This document shows positions 7,757-15,221 of a DNA stretch of 16,786 nucleotides, piece after piece. A model generated the notes under the pieces. It did no database searches. It saw only the letters and a program-made list of their open reading frames with translations, and was not told the origin of the DNA. Position numbers and translations under genes: made by a program. Position 1 is the first letter of the stretch; each line of letters begins with the position of its first letter. The stretch is from CAJJBL01 sp964519035 (GTDB taxonomy: Bacteria > Pseudomonadota > Alphaproteobacteria > Puniceispirillales > Marisalimonadaceae): contig CAZFKZ010000037.1 of NCBI GenBank assembly GCA_964519035.1, positions 1 through 16,786 on the forward strand. Reading direction: 5' to 3'.

Positions 7757-8586
7757 AACCATCTTCATTTGATTTAATCAGACCTGAAAGCTGGGAAGAA
7801 GCTACAAAGGTTTTAAAAAAATATGGTGATGATGCTCAAATTATAGCTGGAGGTCAGTCTTTAATTGCTATGCTTAATATGAGAATTGCAAAACCAAGCA
7901 TTTTAATTGATATAAATTTTATAAAGGGAGGCCATGAATTAATCTGTAATAATGATACAATAGAAATTAGTGCCTTATATACACAACTTAATTTGGAAAC
8001 AAGAATAGAAACAAAAGAAGATTTACCTTTAATTGCAGAAGCTCTTCCATATATTGGTCATCAACAACATAGAGCAAGGGGCACAATTGTAGGATCAATA
8101 TGTCATTCTGATCCTAGTTCAGAACTACCTTTATGCATATTAGCTCTCAAAGGAGTTTTAAAGCTAAATAGTTTTAAAGGAAAAAGAACAGTTAAAGCTA
8201 AGGATTTCTTTTTAGGCCCTTTATTAAATTCTAAAAGACAAGACGAAATAGTTCAATCAGTTTTAATTCCAAAAGCAAAAAAATATACTGGTTATGCCTT
8301 TAATGAAGTATCAGAAAAGCATGGTGATTTCGCATTAGCATCTTTCGCAGCTATAGTTGACCAAAATAATACAAGGCTTGCCGTTGGTGGTGTGTGTGAA
8401 AAACCTGTAGTCCGAGAATGGAGAAATACCAATATTAAAAATCTAAGTAATTTAATTAATGAATTTGCATGGGATTTAGAAATTATAAGTGATCAACATT
8501 CAACGGATAAATATAAAAGAGCATTAATAAGAAATATTGGAATTGAGACTATTAAAACAGCTAAAAGAAGATTATCCATTAGTTGA
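7753..8586 (+). CDS. FAD-binding medium subunit of the Mo hydroxylase (CoxM/HmfB type)
   Basis: The flavin subunit takes electrons from the 2Fe-2S subunit and passes them to the final acceptor. At 277 residues it has the usual CoxM length. FAD pyrophosphate-binding motifs are AGGQSLIAML (32-41) and RGTIVGSICHSDPSSELP (109-126). It lacks the roughly 40-residue [4Fe-4S] insertion of 4-hydroxybenzoyl-CoA reductase beta subunit, which argues that this is an oxidising hydroxylase and not a dehydroxylating reductase. Translation begins at GTG, overlapping the stop of the large subunit by four bases behind a strong GGAGG. The next gene, for benzoate-CoA ligase, follows after 33 bp and marks the boundary between the two catabolic modules. 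Confidence 0.92.
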   Translation: MKPSSFDLIRPESWEEATKVLKKYGDDAQIIAGGQSLIAMLNMRIAKPSILIDINFIKGGHELICNNDTIEISALYTQLNLETRIETKEDLPLIAEALPYIGHQQHRARGTIVGSICHSDPSSELPLCILALKGVLKLNSFKGKRTVKAKDFFLGPLLNSKRQDEIVQSVLIPKAKKYTGYAFNEVSEKHGDFALASFAAIVDQNNTRLAVGGVCEKPVVREWRNTNIKNLSNLINEFAWDLEIISDQHSTDKYKRALIRNIGIETIKTAKRRLSIS

Positions 8587-8608
8587 ATTAGCTTTTTCAA
8601 AATGCTTT

Positions 8609-8613
8609 GGGGA
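8609..8613 (+). promoter_or_regulatory. Ribosome binding site GGGGA deciding the benzoate-CoA ligase start
   Basis: GGGGA lies 6 bases before ATG 8620. The alternative upstream ATG at 8602 has no Shine-Dalgarno and would place this site inside the coding region, so 8620 is preferred. Confidence 0.65.
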
Positions 8614-8619
8614 AATATA

Positions 8620-10167
8620 ATGGCAAATGATTTAGAAATTAAGCAAGATAATGCAGCTTCATACTTTGTTGATAGACATCTAAATACTAATATTGAAAAT
8701 AAAATAGCATTTGTTGAAGCTATTCCAAAAGGTAAAAGTATTACTTATAAAGATCTATCTATTGAAACTAATAAAATAGTCGATTTACTTAATAGAAACA
8801 ATATTCACAGAGAACAAAGAGCTATTATGCTTGTTCTTGATCAAATAGAATTTCCAATAATTTTTTGGGGTTGCTTGAAAGCAGGAGTAATCCCAGTTCC
8901 AGTAAATACATTATTATCAATAGAAGTAATTATTTCTATAATAAAAGATAGCCGAGCAACAACAATATTTATTTCTTCTGAGATTAAAAGTTTAATCATA
9001 AATGCTTTAGATCATGCAAAACATATTGAAAATATTTTTATAATTAATGAAGAAGAAATACCTAATGGATTTTTGAATTTTAACTATGAATTATCTATCA
9101 GCAAAGAATGTTCACCTATATTTGTAGCTGAAGATGAAACGGCTTTTTGGTTATATTCTTCTGGTTCTACCGGAGAACCTAAAGGTGTAATTCATGTTCA
9201 CGGAAGTCTTTTAGAAACATACGAGACTTATGCTCTAAAAGTTCTTAAAATAAAAGAAACAGATAAAGTATTTTCAGTTGCTAAATTATTTTTTGCTTAT
9301 GGCCTAGGTAATGCTATGACTTTTCCAATGGGTATTGGTGCAACATCAATATTATATCCGAATAGACCTACTCCAGATAGTGTAAGTAAAGTATTGGAAT
9401 TAATGAAACCATCAATCCTTTTTGCCGTCCCAACAATTTATGCAGCTATGCTCGCTTCATTCAAAAAAAGCATAACTTTTGATAACTTAAGAAGATGTGT
9501 ATCTGCAGGAGAAGCTTTACCTTTTCAGGTGGGATCTGATTGGAAAAAAATAACTGGCGTTGACATTCTTGATGGGGTTGGTTCTACAGAAATGTTACAT
9601 ATATTTTTATCGAATTATCCAGATAGTGTTGAATATGGAACTTCTGGAAGCGCTGTTCCAGGATATGAGCTTAAATTAGTAGATGAAAATAATATAGGAG
9701 TATCTATCGGTGAAATTGGAGAACTTTTAGTAAAAGGAAAGTCATCATCTAGTGGATACTGGAACAAACTATATAAAAGCCGAACAACTTTTGAAGGTGA
9801 ATGGACTAGAACTGGGGATAAATACGAAAAGATTTCAGACAATAGATACATTTATAGTGGCAGAACTGATGATATGTTCAAAGTAAGTGGTATTTGGATT
9901 GCACCTTTTGAAGTAGAACAGGCTTTAGTTTCACATGATAAAGTTATTGAAGCAGCAGTAGTTGCTAGAGCAGATGAAAATGGTTTAGAAAAACCCCAAG
10001 CATTTGTAGTTTTAAAAAAAAATACAAGCTTAGAAGGGTTAGAAGATTTTTTGAAAGATCATGTGAAAATTAAAATTGGTAAATGGAAATATCCTAGATG
10101 GATAAATTTTGTCGACGAACTTCCTAAAACAGCTACAGGAAAAATCCAAAGATTTAAATTACGATAA
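8620..10167 (+). CDS. bclA: Benzoate-CoA ligase
   Basis: Activates benzoate (possibly also hydroxy- or fluorobenzoates) to benzoyl-CoA with ATP, the entry step of the box pathway. With start 8620 it has 515 residues. The P-loop YSSGSTGEPKG is at 179-189. The segment AKLFFAYGLGNA (221-232) and the segment DGVGSTEMLHIFLSN (318-332) are hallmarks of the benzoate/4-hydroxybenzoate-CoA ligase family and separate it from the first ligase in this operon. The hinge GRTDDMFKVSGIWIAP is followed by the catalytic lysine K508 in the terminal TATGKIQRFKLR, also typical of the family. It lies upstream of an alpha/beta hydrolase, boxC and boxB, which fixes benzoate as the most likely substrate. An in-frame ATG at 8602 would add six residues but lacks a ribosome binding site. 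Confidence 0.94.
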   Translation: MANDLEIKQDNAASYFVDRHLNTNIENKIAFVEAIPKGKSITYKDLSIETNKIVDLLNRNNIHREQRAIMLVLDQIEFPIIFWGCLKAGVIPVPVNTLLSIEVIISIIKDSRATTIFISSEIKSLIINALDHAKHIENIFIINEEEIPNGFLNFNYELSISKECSPIFVAEDETAFWLYSSGSTGEPKGVIHVHGSLLETYETYALKVLKIKETDKVFSVAKLFFAYGLGNAMTFPMGIGATSILYPNRPTPDSVSKVLELMKPSILFAVPTIYAAMLASFKKSITFDNLRRCVSAGEALPFQVGSDWKKITGVDILDGVGSTEMLHIFLSNYPDSVEYGTSGSAVPGYELKLVDENNIGVSIGEIGELLVKGKSSSSGYWNKLYKSRTTFEGEWTRTGDKYEKISDNRYIYSGRTDDMFKVSGIWIAPFEVEQALVSHDKVIEAAVVARADENGLEKPQAFVVLKKNTSLEGLEDFLKDHVKIKIGKWKYPRWINFVDELPKTATGKIQRFKLR

Positions 10168-10183
10168 ATAAATTATAAATATT

Positions 10184-10969
10184 ATGAAAAATAATCAAAA
10201 ATCGTTTCAAATAAAAATCAACAAAAAAGATATTGAAGTTTTAACTATTGGAGATTTTGATAGTACAATACCTGTTCTCATTTTATTACATGAAGGCCTA
10301 GGTTCTGTTTCTATGTGGAGAGAAACACCTCAACTAATACATAAAATTACAGGGTTAAATATATTAATATATTCTAGATTTGGTTATGGACAATCTTCTC
10401 CAGCCAATTTACCAAGACCATTAGATTATATGACAATTGAGGCTAAAAATTATTTACCTCTTATAATTAAAGAATTGAATATTGGAGTTCATTTTTTGAT
10501 TGGTCACAGCGATGGTGCTACCATCGCTGCAATAAATTGCTCTTTAAATTTAAACCAAAATTTAAAAGGAGCTGCCTTAATAGCTCCCCATTTCTTTGTT
10601 GAAAATGAAAGCATAAATGCTATTAAAAAAACAACTATAGACTACGAAAATGGTGATTTAAAATCTAAACTTAGTCGATACCATAAAAATGTAGATATTG
10701 CTTTTTATGGTTGGAGTAACGCATGGCTAGATCCAGGATTCAAATCTTGGGATTTAACTAATATAATCCCAAAGATAAGAGTACCTATCATTGGAATACA
10801 AGGATTGAATGATCCTTATGGAACCATTAACCAATTAAATGTTTTAAAAGATGAATTAAAAGTCCCCTTTATAAAAAAAACTATAAGTAATTGTGGTCAC
10901 AATCCCTTTTACAAGTATGAGAGAATGACAATTCAATATTTAAATGATTTTTTTAAAAACTTATTGTAA
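10184..10969 (+). CDS. Alpha/beta hydrolase associated with box genes
   Basis: A 261-residue cytosolic alpha/beta-hydrolase with the complete triad visible: nucleophile S109 in GHSDG, acid D210 in LNDPYG and H239 in CGHNP. The HEGLGS segment at 36-41 supplies the oxyanion-hole region. No lid domain of unusual size or signal peptide is seen. Hydrolases with the same GHSDG nucleophile are commonly found in benzoyl-CoA epoxidase clusters. There they may hydrolyse an oxepin/lactone intermediate or release CoA from dead-end thioesters; the role has not been settled to my knowledge. The start has no clear Shine-Dalgarno, and the gap to the ligase gene is 16 bp, so translation may depend on coupling. 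The fold is certain, the reaction is not. Confidence 0.87.
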   Translation: MKNNQKSFQIKINKKDIEVLTIGDFDSTIPVLILLHEGLGSVSMWRETPQLIHKITGLNILIYSRFGYGQSSPANLPRPLDYMTIEAKNYLPLIIKELNIGVHFLIGHSDGATIAAINCSLNLNQNLKGAALIAPHFFVENESINAIKKTTIDYENGDLKSKLSRYHKNVDIAFYGWSNAWLDPGFKSWDLTNIIPKIRVPIIGIQGLNDPYGTINQLNVLKDELKVPFIKKTISNCGHNPFYKYERMTIQYLNDFFKNLL

Positions 10970-11034
10970 AAAAAATCTAGAAAATCAATTACTTTTGTTT
11001 TACTTTATAAAATCTAAATGAATTGAGGAATTAA

Positions 11035-12696
11035 ATGATATCCAGTATTAATTTTGAGACTAAACCAGATCAATATAAGCATTGGATATTGAAAATTGAA
11101 AAAAATAGAGCTTCTTTAATTATGAATGTTAATGAAGATGAGGGTTTTTTTGAGGGTTATAAGTTAAAGTTAAATAGTTATGATATCGGAGTTGATATAG
11201 AACTTGCTGACGCACTTCAAAGATTAAGGTTTGAGTACCCAGAAGTTTCTTCTATAATCATTAAATCTGGAAATGAAAAAGCTTTTTGTGCGGGTGCTAA
11301 TATTAAAATGTTAGCTTCATCAACACACTCACATAAAGTCAACTTTTGTAAATTTACAAACGAGACTAGAAATTTCTTAGAAACTTCAAATAAAGAGTCT
11401 AATCAATTTTACTTATGTTTAATTGAAGGTGTGTGCGCTGGTGGTGGCTATGAACTAGCTTTAGCATGTGATCATATTTTATTAATGGATGACGGTTCAT
11501 CTAGTATTTCGTTACCAGAAGTGCCCCTACTCGCAGTTTTGCCTGGAACAGGTGGATTAACTAGAATTACAGATAAAAGAAAAATAAGAAGAGATTTGGC
11601 TGACGTCTTTTGCACTATGGAGGAGGGTGTAAAAGCAAAAAAAGCAAAAGATTGGAAACTAGTTGATACAATTGTTAAAAAAACAGAATTGACTGATGAA
11701 GTTGAAAGTATAATTAAAGATAAATCAGCGAGCAAATTTAATAACAATGAAATAAATGGTATAAAGTTAAATGAGCTTAATAAAAATATTGAAAATAAAG
11801 ATTTAATTAAATATTCAACATTAAATATAGAAATTGATAGAGCAAAACGTGTTGCAAAAATTAATATATTAGGACCTGATAAAACACCTAACGTAAATAT
11901 TAATAATATTTTAGCTGAGGGGGATAACTTCTGGTTATTAAGATGTGCTCGTGAATTAGATGATGCTATACTTCATTTGAGATTTAATGAATTAGAAATT
12001 GGGATAATTTTATTTAATACATTAGGAGAGATTTCTAATGTTCAGGCATATGATCAACTGTTTAATAATTACAAAGATCACTGGTTTTTAAAAGAAATTT
12101 CTTATTTGTGGTCAAGAGTATTTAAAAGGATTGATCTTACATCCCGAACATTAACAACTTTAATTGAGCCTGGATCATGTTACGCGGGCTTTCTATCAGA
12201 GTTAATTTTCTGTAGTGATAGAACATACATGGCTGAAGGAAAATTTGAGGGTGATAATCGTAAAGAAGCTGAAATATCATTATCTTCTTCTAACTTTGGT
12301 AATTTTAAAATGTCAAATGGTATAACTAGATTAAATACACGTTTTTTAGGTTCGCAAGATGATTTAAATAATGCTGAAAAAAATATTAATATAAATTTTT
12401 TGGCTAAAGAAGCTTACGAATTTGGTCTTGTAACTTTTATATATGACGACATTGATTGGGAAGATGAGATAAGGTTGTTTATAGAAGAGAGAACGAGTTT
12501 TTCTCCTGATTCAATGGTAGGACTAGAAGCCAACCTAAGATTTGCAGGCCCTGAAACAATGGAAACTAAAATATTTGGTAGATTATCCGCATGGCAAAAT
12601 TGGATTTTCCAAAGACCAAGTGCTGTTGGTGAAGAAGGCGCTTTAAAGAAATATGGTACCGGTGGACGAGGACAATATACTAAAGAAAGAACATAA
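11035..12696 (+). CDS. boxC: Benzoyl-CoA-dihydrodiol lyase / 2,3-epoxybenzoyl-CoA dihydrolase
   Basis: Opens the ring of 2,3-epoxybenzoyl-CoA with two waters, giving 3,4-dehydroadipyl-CoA semialdehyde and formate. At 553 residues it is full length for BoxC, which is a double crotonase-type protein. The N-terminal half has crotonase motifs FCAGANIKML (84-93) and GVCAGGGYELALACD (132-146), with E140 and E162 in the two acid/base positions. The C-terminal half is divergent. The C-terminus has the stretch FAGPETMETKIFGRL, then WQNWIFQRPSAVGEEGALK, both diagnostic for BoxC. GAGGA lies 6 bases before the ATG. It is preceded by the longest gap in the operon (65 bp), which could hold a secondary promoter although I see no convincing one. 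boxB follows after 12 bp. Confidence 0.96.
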   Translation: MISSINFETKPDQYKHWILKIEKNRASLIMNVNEDEGFFEGYKLKLNSYDIGVDIELADALQRLRFEYPEVSSIIIKSGNEKAFCAGANIKMLASSTHSHKVNFCKFTNETRNFLETSNKESNQFYLCLIEGVCAGGGYELALACDHILLMDDGSSSISLPEVPLLAVLPGTGGLTRITDKRKIRRDLADVFCTMEEGVKAKKAKDWKLVDTIVKKTELTDEVESIIKDKSASKFNNNEINGIKLNELNKNIENKDLIKYSTLNIEIDRAKRVAKINILGPDKTPNVNINNILAEGDNFWLLRCARELDDAILHLRFNELEIGIILFNTLGEISNVQAYDQLFNNYKDHWFLKEISYLWSRVFKRIDLTSRTLTTLIEPGSCYAGFLSELIFCSDRTYMAEGKFEGDNRKEAEISLSSSNFGNFKMSNGITRLNTRFLGSQDDLNNAEKNININFLAKEAYEFGLVTFIYDDIDWEDEIRLFIEERTSFSPDSMVGLEANLRFAGPETMETKIFGRLSAWQNWIFQRPSAVGEEGALKKYGTGGRGQYTKERT

Positions 12697-12708
12697 GAAG
12701 GAGAGAAG

Positions 12709-14160
12709 ATGTTAAATAATAGTCAAGTTGAATATGATACTCTAATACCTAATAACGTTAGTTTATCATCAGATAGAAGAGTACTCAAAGCTCTAGAAAA
12801 ATGGCATCCAGGATACATAGACTGGTGGAAAGATTTAGGTCCAGTTGGTTTTCAAGATAAATTAGTTTATTTAAGAACTGCTATAAACGTTGATAAGGAT
12901 GGATGGGCAACATTTGATTATGTAAAAATGCCTGAATATAGATGGGGCATTTTACTTGCACCACAAAAGGAAGGTAGAACTATTCCTTTTGGAGACCACA
13001 TAGGTGAACCAGTTTGGCAAGAAGTACCTGGTGAGTACAGATCTATGTTAAGAAGATTAATTGTTATTCAAGGTGACACTGAACCAGCATCAATTGAACA
13101 ACAAAGATACCTTGGTAGTACAGCTCCATCCTTATATGACATGAGAAATTTATTTCAAGTGAATGTTGAAGAAGGAAGACATTTATGGGCAATGGTATAT
13201 TTACTTCAAAAATATTTTGGTTCTGACGGAAGAGAAGAAGCAAATGATTTATTAAAACGTCAATCAGGTTCTGAGGATGCCCCAAGAATGCTGGGTGCAT
13301 TTAATGAGTCTACCCCAGATTGGCTATCTTTTTTTATGTTTACTGCCTTTACAGATAGAGATGGTAAGATGCAATTAGAAGCGCTTGCTCAGTCAGGATT
13401 TGATCCATTGTCTAGAACTTGTCGATTTATGCTTACAGAAGAAGCTCATCACATGTTTGTTGGGGAGAACGGCGTAAGAAGAGTTATTAAAAAAACTTGT
13501 GAAGCTATGGTTAAAGCTGGTATTTCAGACCCATTTGAAATTGATAAAATAAGAGAATTAGGTGTCATTGATTTACCAACAATTCAGAAAAAAATTAATC
13601 TTCATTATACATTGTCTCTAGATTTATTTGGATCAGAAATATCAACTAATGCAGCAAACACATACTCTGCTGGAGTAAAAGGTAGATTTTGGGAAACAAA
13701 AATTAAAGATGATCATATTTTAAAAAATGATACATACCCAATTCTAGAATATAGTAATGGTAAAATTATAAAGAAACAGGAATCAGCTCTTTTATCATTA
13801 AATATGAGACTAAGAGATGATTATACTAAAGACACTTCAGTAAGCATGAAAAGGTGGAATAGAACAATTCAAGATTTTCAAATTAATTTTGAAATGAGTT
13901 TACCATTTGAAGGTTTTAATAGAAAGATTGGAACATTCATTAATGCTAATATTTCACCATCAGGTGATATCCTTTCTGAAGAAACTTGGAATAAAGAAAA
14001 ACATAAATTTTTACCTTCAAAGGATGATAATTACTTTATTGAATCTTTAATGAAACCAGTTTTAGAACCGGGGAAATATGCATCATGGATATCTGCACCA
14101 GATTTAGGAATAGATAATAAGCCTGGAGATTTTGAGTATGTTAAAATCCATGACGCCTAA
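12709..14160 (+). CDS. boxB: Benzoyl-CoA 2,3-epoxidase, oxygenase component
   Basis: A class I di-iron monooxygenase that converts benzoyl-CoA, O2 and electrons from the BoxA reductase into 2,3-epoxybenzoyl-CoA. At 483 residues it is about ten longer than characterised BoxB. All six iron ligands known from Azoarcus BoxB (E120, E150, H153, D211, E240, H243) are conserved with a constant offset of five: E125, E155, H158 (EEGRH), D216 (FTDRD), E245 and H248 (EEAHH). The enzyme should therefore be active. A strong GGAGAG ribosome binding site precedes the ATG, and boxC ends 12 bp upstream. It is the last gene of the plus-strand operon; the converging aldolase-family gene ends 11 bp away. No boxA reductase gene is present in the window, so its electron donor must be encoded elsewhere or replaced. 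Confidence 0.97.
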   Translation: MLNNSQVEYDTLIPNNVSLSSDRRVLKALEKWHPGYIDWWKDLGPVGFQDKLVYLRTAINVDKDGWATFDYVKMPEYRWGILLAPQKEGRTIPFGDHIGEPVWQEVPGEYRSMLRRLIVIQGDTEPASIEQQRYLGSTAPSLYDMRNLFQVNVEEGRHLWAMVYLLQKYFGSDGREEANDLLKRQSGSEDAPRMLGAFNESTPDWLSFFMFTAFTDRDGKMQLEALAQSGFDPLSRTCRFMLTEEAHHMFVGENGVRRVIKKTCEAMVKAGISDPFEIDKIRELGVIDLPTIQKKINLHYTLSLDLFGSEISTNAANTYSAGVKGRFWETKIKDDHILKNDTYPILEYSNGKIIKKQESALLSLNMRLRDDYTKDTSVSMKRWNRTIQDFQINFEMSLPFEGFNRKIGTFINANISPSGDILSEETWNKEKHKFLPSKDDNYFIESLMKPVLEPGKYASWISAPDLGIDNKPGDFEYVKIHDA

Positions 14161-14171
14161 ATCATAATTAT

Positions 14172-15110
14172 TTAATTTAACATTTTGGATTTTATAAGAG
14201 CTGATTTAATATTTTGGATTTCTTCGGAACTCAGTTTCATTAAAGGTGGTCTAACGACGGCCTTTTCTAATTTGCCAAGTAAAACTAAAGCTTCTTTCAT
14301 TCTATTATGCATATCTAAAAATGGAGGTGAGTAAAATGCTTGAGCTAAAGGAAAGATTTTGTCGTTTATTGCCTGAGCTAACGTTAAATCTTTATTTTGA
14401 ACTGCTTTAAATAATGCAACCTGGAAATCTGCCATTATACTCCCTGCTCCAGATAATAGTCCATTAGCTCCCATTACTAATGAAGACATTAACCATGAAC
14501 TGTGTGTTGTAAGAACATTCACTGGATTTGAGAGATTTTGAAAAGTTTTGATATGTTTTTCATGTAACATAGGATCATTAGACCAATCTTTAATCGCCTT
14601 AATTGTAGGAACAGCTTCAAATAATTTTAATAAAGTTTCGAATGGATAACTCAAATTACCAGCGGATGGATAATTAAAGCAAATTAATGGTAAATCAGTT
14701 GAATCTGCAATTCGTTTGAAATGTTCAAGCGCCATCTCTGGTCTTAAGTGTCCTCCCATAGACATACTTTGTGGAGGGAAACATAATAGTGCGGAGGCTC
14801 CGTTATCAGAAGACATTTTTGCTATTTTTGCTGCTTCAATACTTCCATCAGCGTAAATTCCATTAATAACATGAGTGATATCTCCAACTTCATCTAAAGA
14901 AAAATTGAGAATTCTTTTTTGTTCATCAAAACTACATGCATGTATTTCAGAAGAATGACCATTTACTGTAATAGCAGATATTCCATTAGTAAGAGCGCAG
15001 TCTCGAATATGTTTTCTACTAGATTTTTCATCAATTTCAAAATCATTATTAAATGCTAATAACGTGGCTGGAATAACTCCATTTAGCTTGATTTTCTCTT
15101 TAAGAGACAT
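14172..15110 (-). CDS. DapA/N-acetylneuraminate lyase-family class I aldolase or hydratase-aldolase
   Basis: A 312-residue TIM-barrel enzyme of the dihydrodipicolinate synthase family, which forms a Schiff base with a 2-keto acid. The Schiff-base lysine is K174 in TIKAIKDWS. The usual catalytic tyrosine of the YNxPS motif is phenylalanine here (F145 in FNYPS). The GTTGE loop is replaced by NGHSSE (50-55). These changes argue against lysine biosynthesis and for an atypical member: a keto-acid aldolase or lyase for sugar acids or aromatic side chains, or an enzyme with altered protonation. It starts at ATG 15110 behind TGAGGAA, is convergent with boxB (11-bp gap) and divergent from the MaoC gene, so it is its own transcription unit. 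Any link to the aromatic operon is only positional. Confidence 0.88.
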   Translation of the reverse strand: MSLKEKIKLNGVIPATLLAFNNDFEIDEKSSRKHIRDCALTNGISAITVNGHSSEIHACSFDEQKRILNFSLDEVGDITHVINGIYADGSIEAAKIAKMSSDNGASALLCFPPQSMSMGGHLRPEMALEHFKRIADSTDLPLICFNYPSAGNLSYPFETLLKLFEAVPTIKAIKDWSNDPMLHEKHIKTFQNLSNPVNVLTTHSSWLMSSLVMGANGLLSGAGSIMADFQVALFKAVQNKDLTLAQAINDKIFPLAQAFYSPPFLDMHNRMKEALVLLGKLEKAVVRPPLMKLSSEEIQNIKSALIKSKMLN

Positions 15111-15168
15111 AAGTTCCTCATATAAAAAATTACTTAAATAATTTTAACAAAATATATTAAAATTTGAT

Positions 15169-15197
15169 ATTATAGTTTTAACTTAGTCAAATATTAA
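15169..15197 (-). promoter_or_regulatory. Candidate sigma70-type promoter of the DapA-family gene
   Basis: On the minus strand TATAAT (15174-15169), a perfect -10 box, lies 17 bases downstream of TTAATA (15197-15192, 4 of 6 matches to -35). Transcription would begin about 51 bases before the ATG at 15110. In such AT-rich DNA a chance match is possible. Confidence 0.4.
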
Positions 15198-15204
15198 ATA
15201 TAAA
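15176..15204 (+). promoter_or_regulatory. Weak candidate promoter of the MaoC-QOR pair
   Basis: TATAAA (15199-15204) matches 5 of 6 positions of a -10 box, but the -35 region (TTTTAA/TTTAAC near 15176) is poor. The leader would be only about 11 bases. The 111-bp divergent spacer must hold a plus-strand promoter somewhere; this is the best match I see. Confidence 0.2.
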
Positions 15205-15221
15205 CAATTAGAGAGAATTTA

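Larger units (their letters stand above)
1..14160 (+). other. Predicted catabolic operon (module A plus box module)
   Basis: Eleven same-strand genes with gaps of 3, 30, 20, 25, 22, -4, 33, 16, 65 and 12 bp and no recognisable terminator between them. This is inferred to be one transcription unit with a promoter left of the window; an internal promoter before boxC is possible. No regulator or transporter gene is inside it. Confidence 0.65.

Noticed and set aside
4787..8586. Aerobic CO dehydrogenase, suggested by the CoxG domain and CoxL/CoxM similarity
   Set aside because: The active-site loop is LNRGFGGPQ and lacks the AYRCSFR cysteine of form I CODH, and the context is ring-acid CoA metabolism.
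7753..8586. 4-hydroxybenzoyl-CoA reductase FAD subunit feeding benzoyl-CoA to box
   Set aside because: The protein is 277 residues and has no cysteine-rich [4Fe-4S] insertion, so a low-potential dehydroxylating enzyme is unlikely.
8602..8619. Longer benzoate-CoA ligase starting at ATG 8602
   Set aside because: It lacks a Shine-Dalgarno, while GGGGA is well placed for ATG 8620.
10970..11034. Internal promoter before boxC (TATAAA at 11006-11011)
   Set aside because: No -35-like element at 16-18 bases upstream; AT-rich background makes a lone -10 match uninformative.
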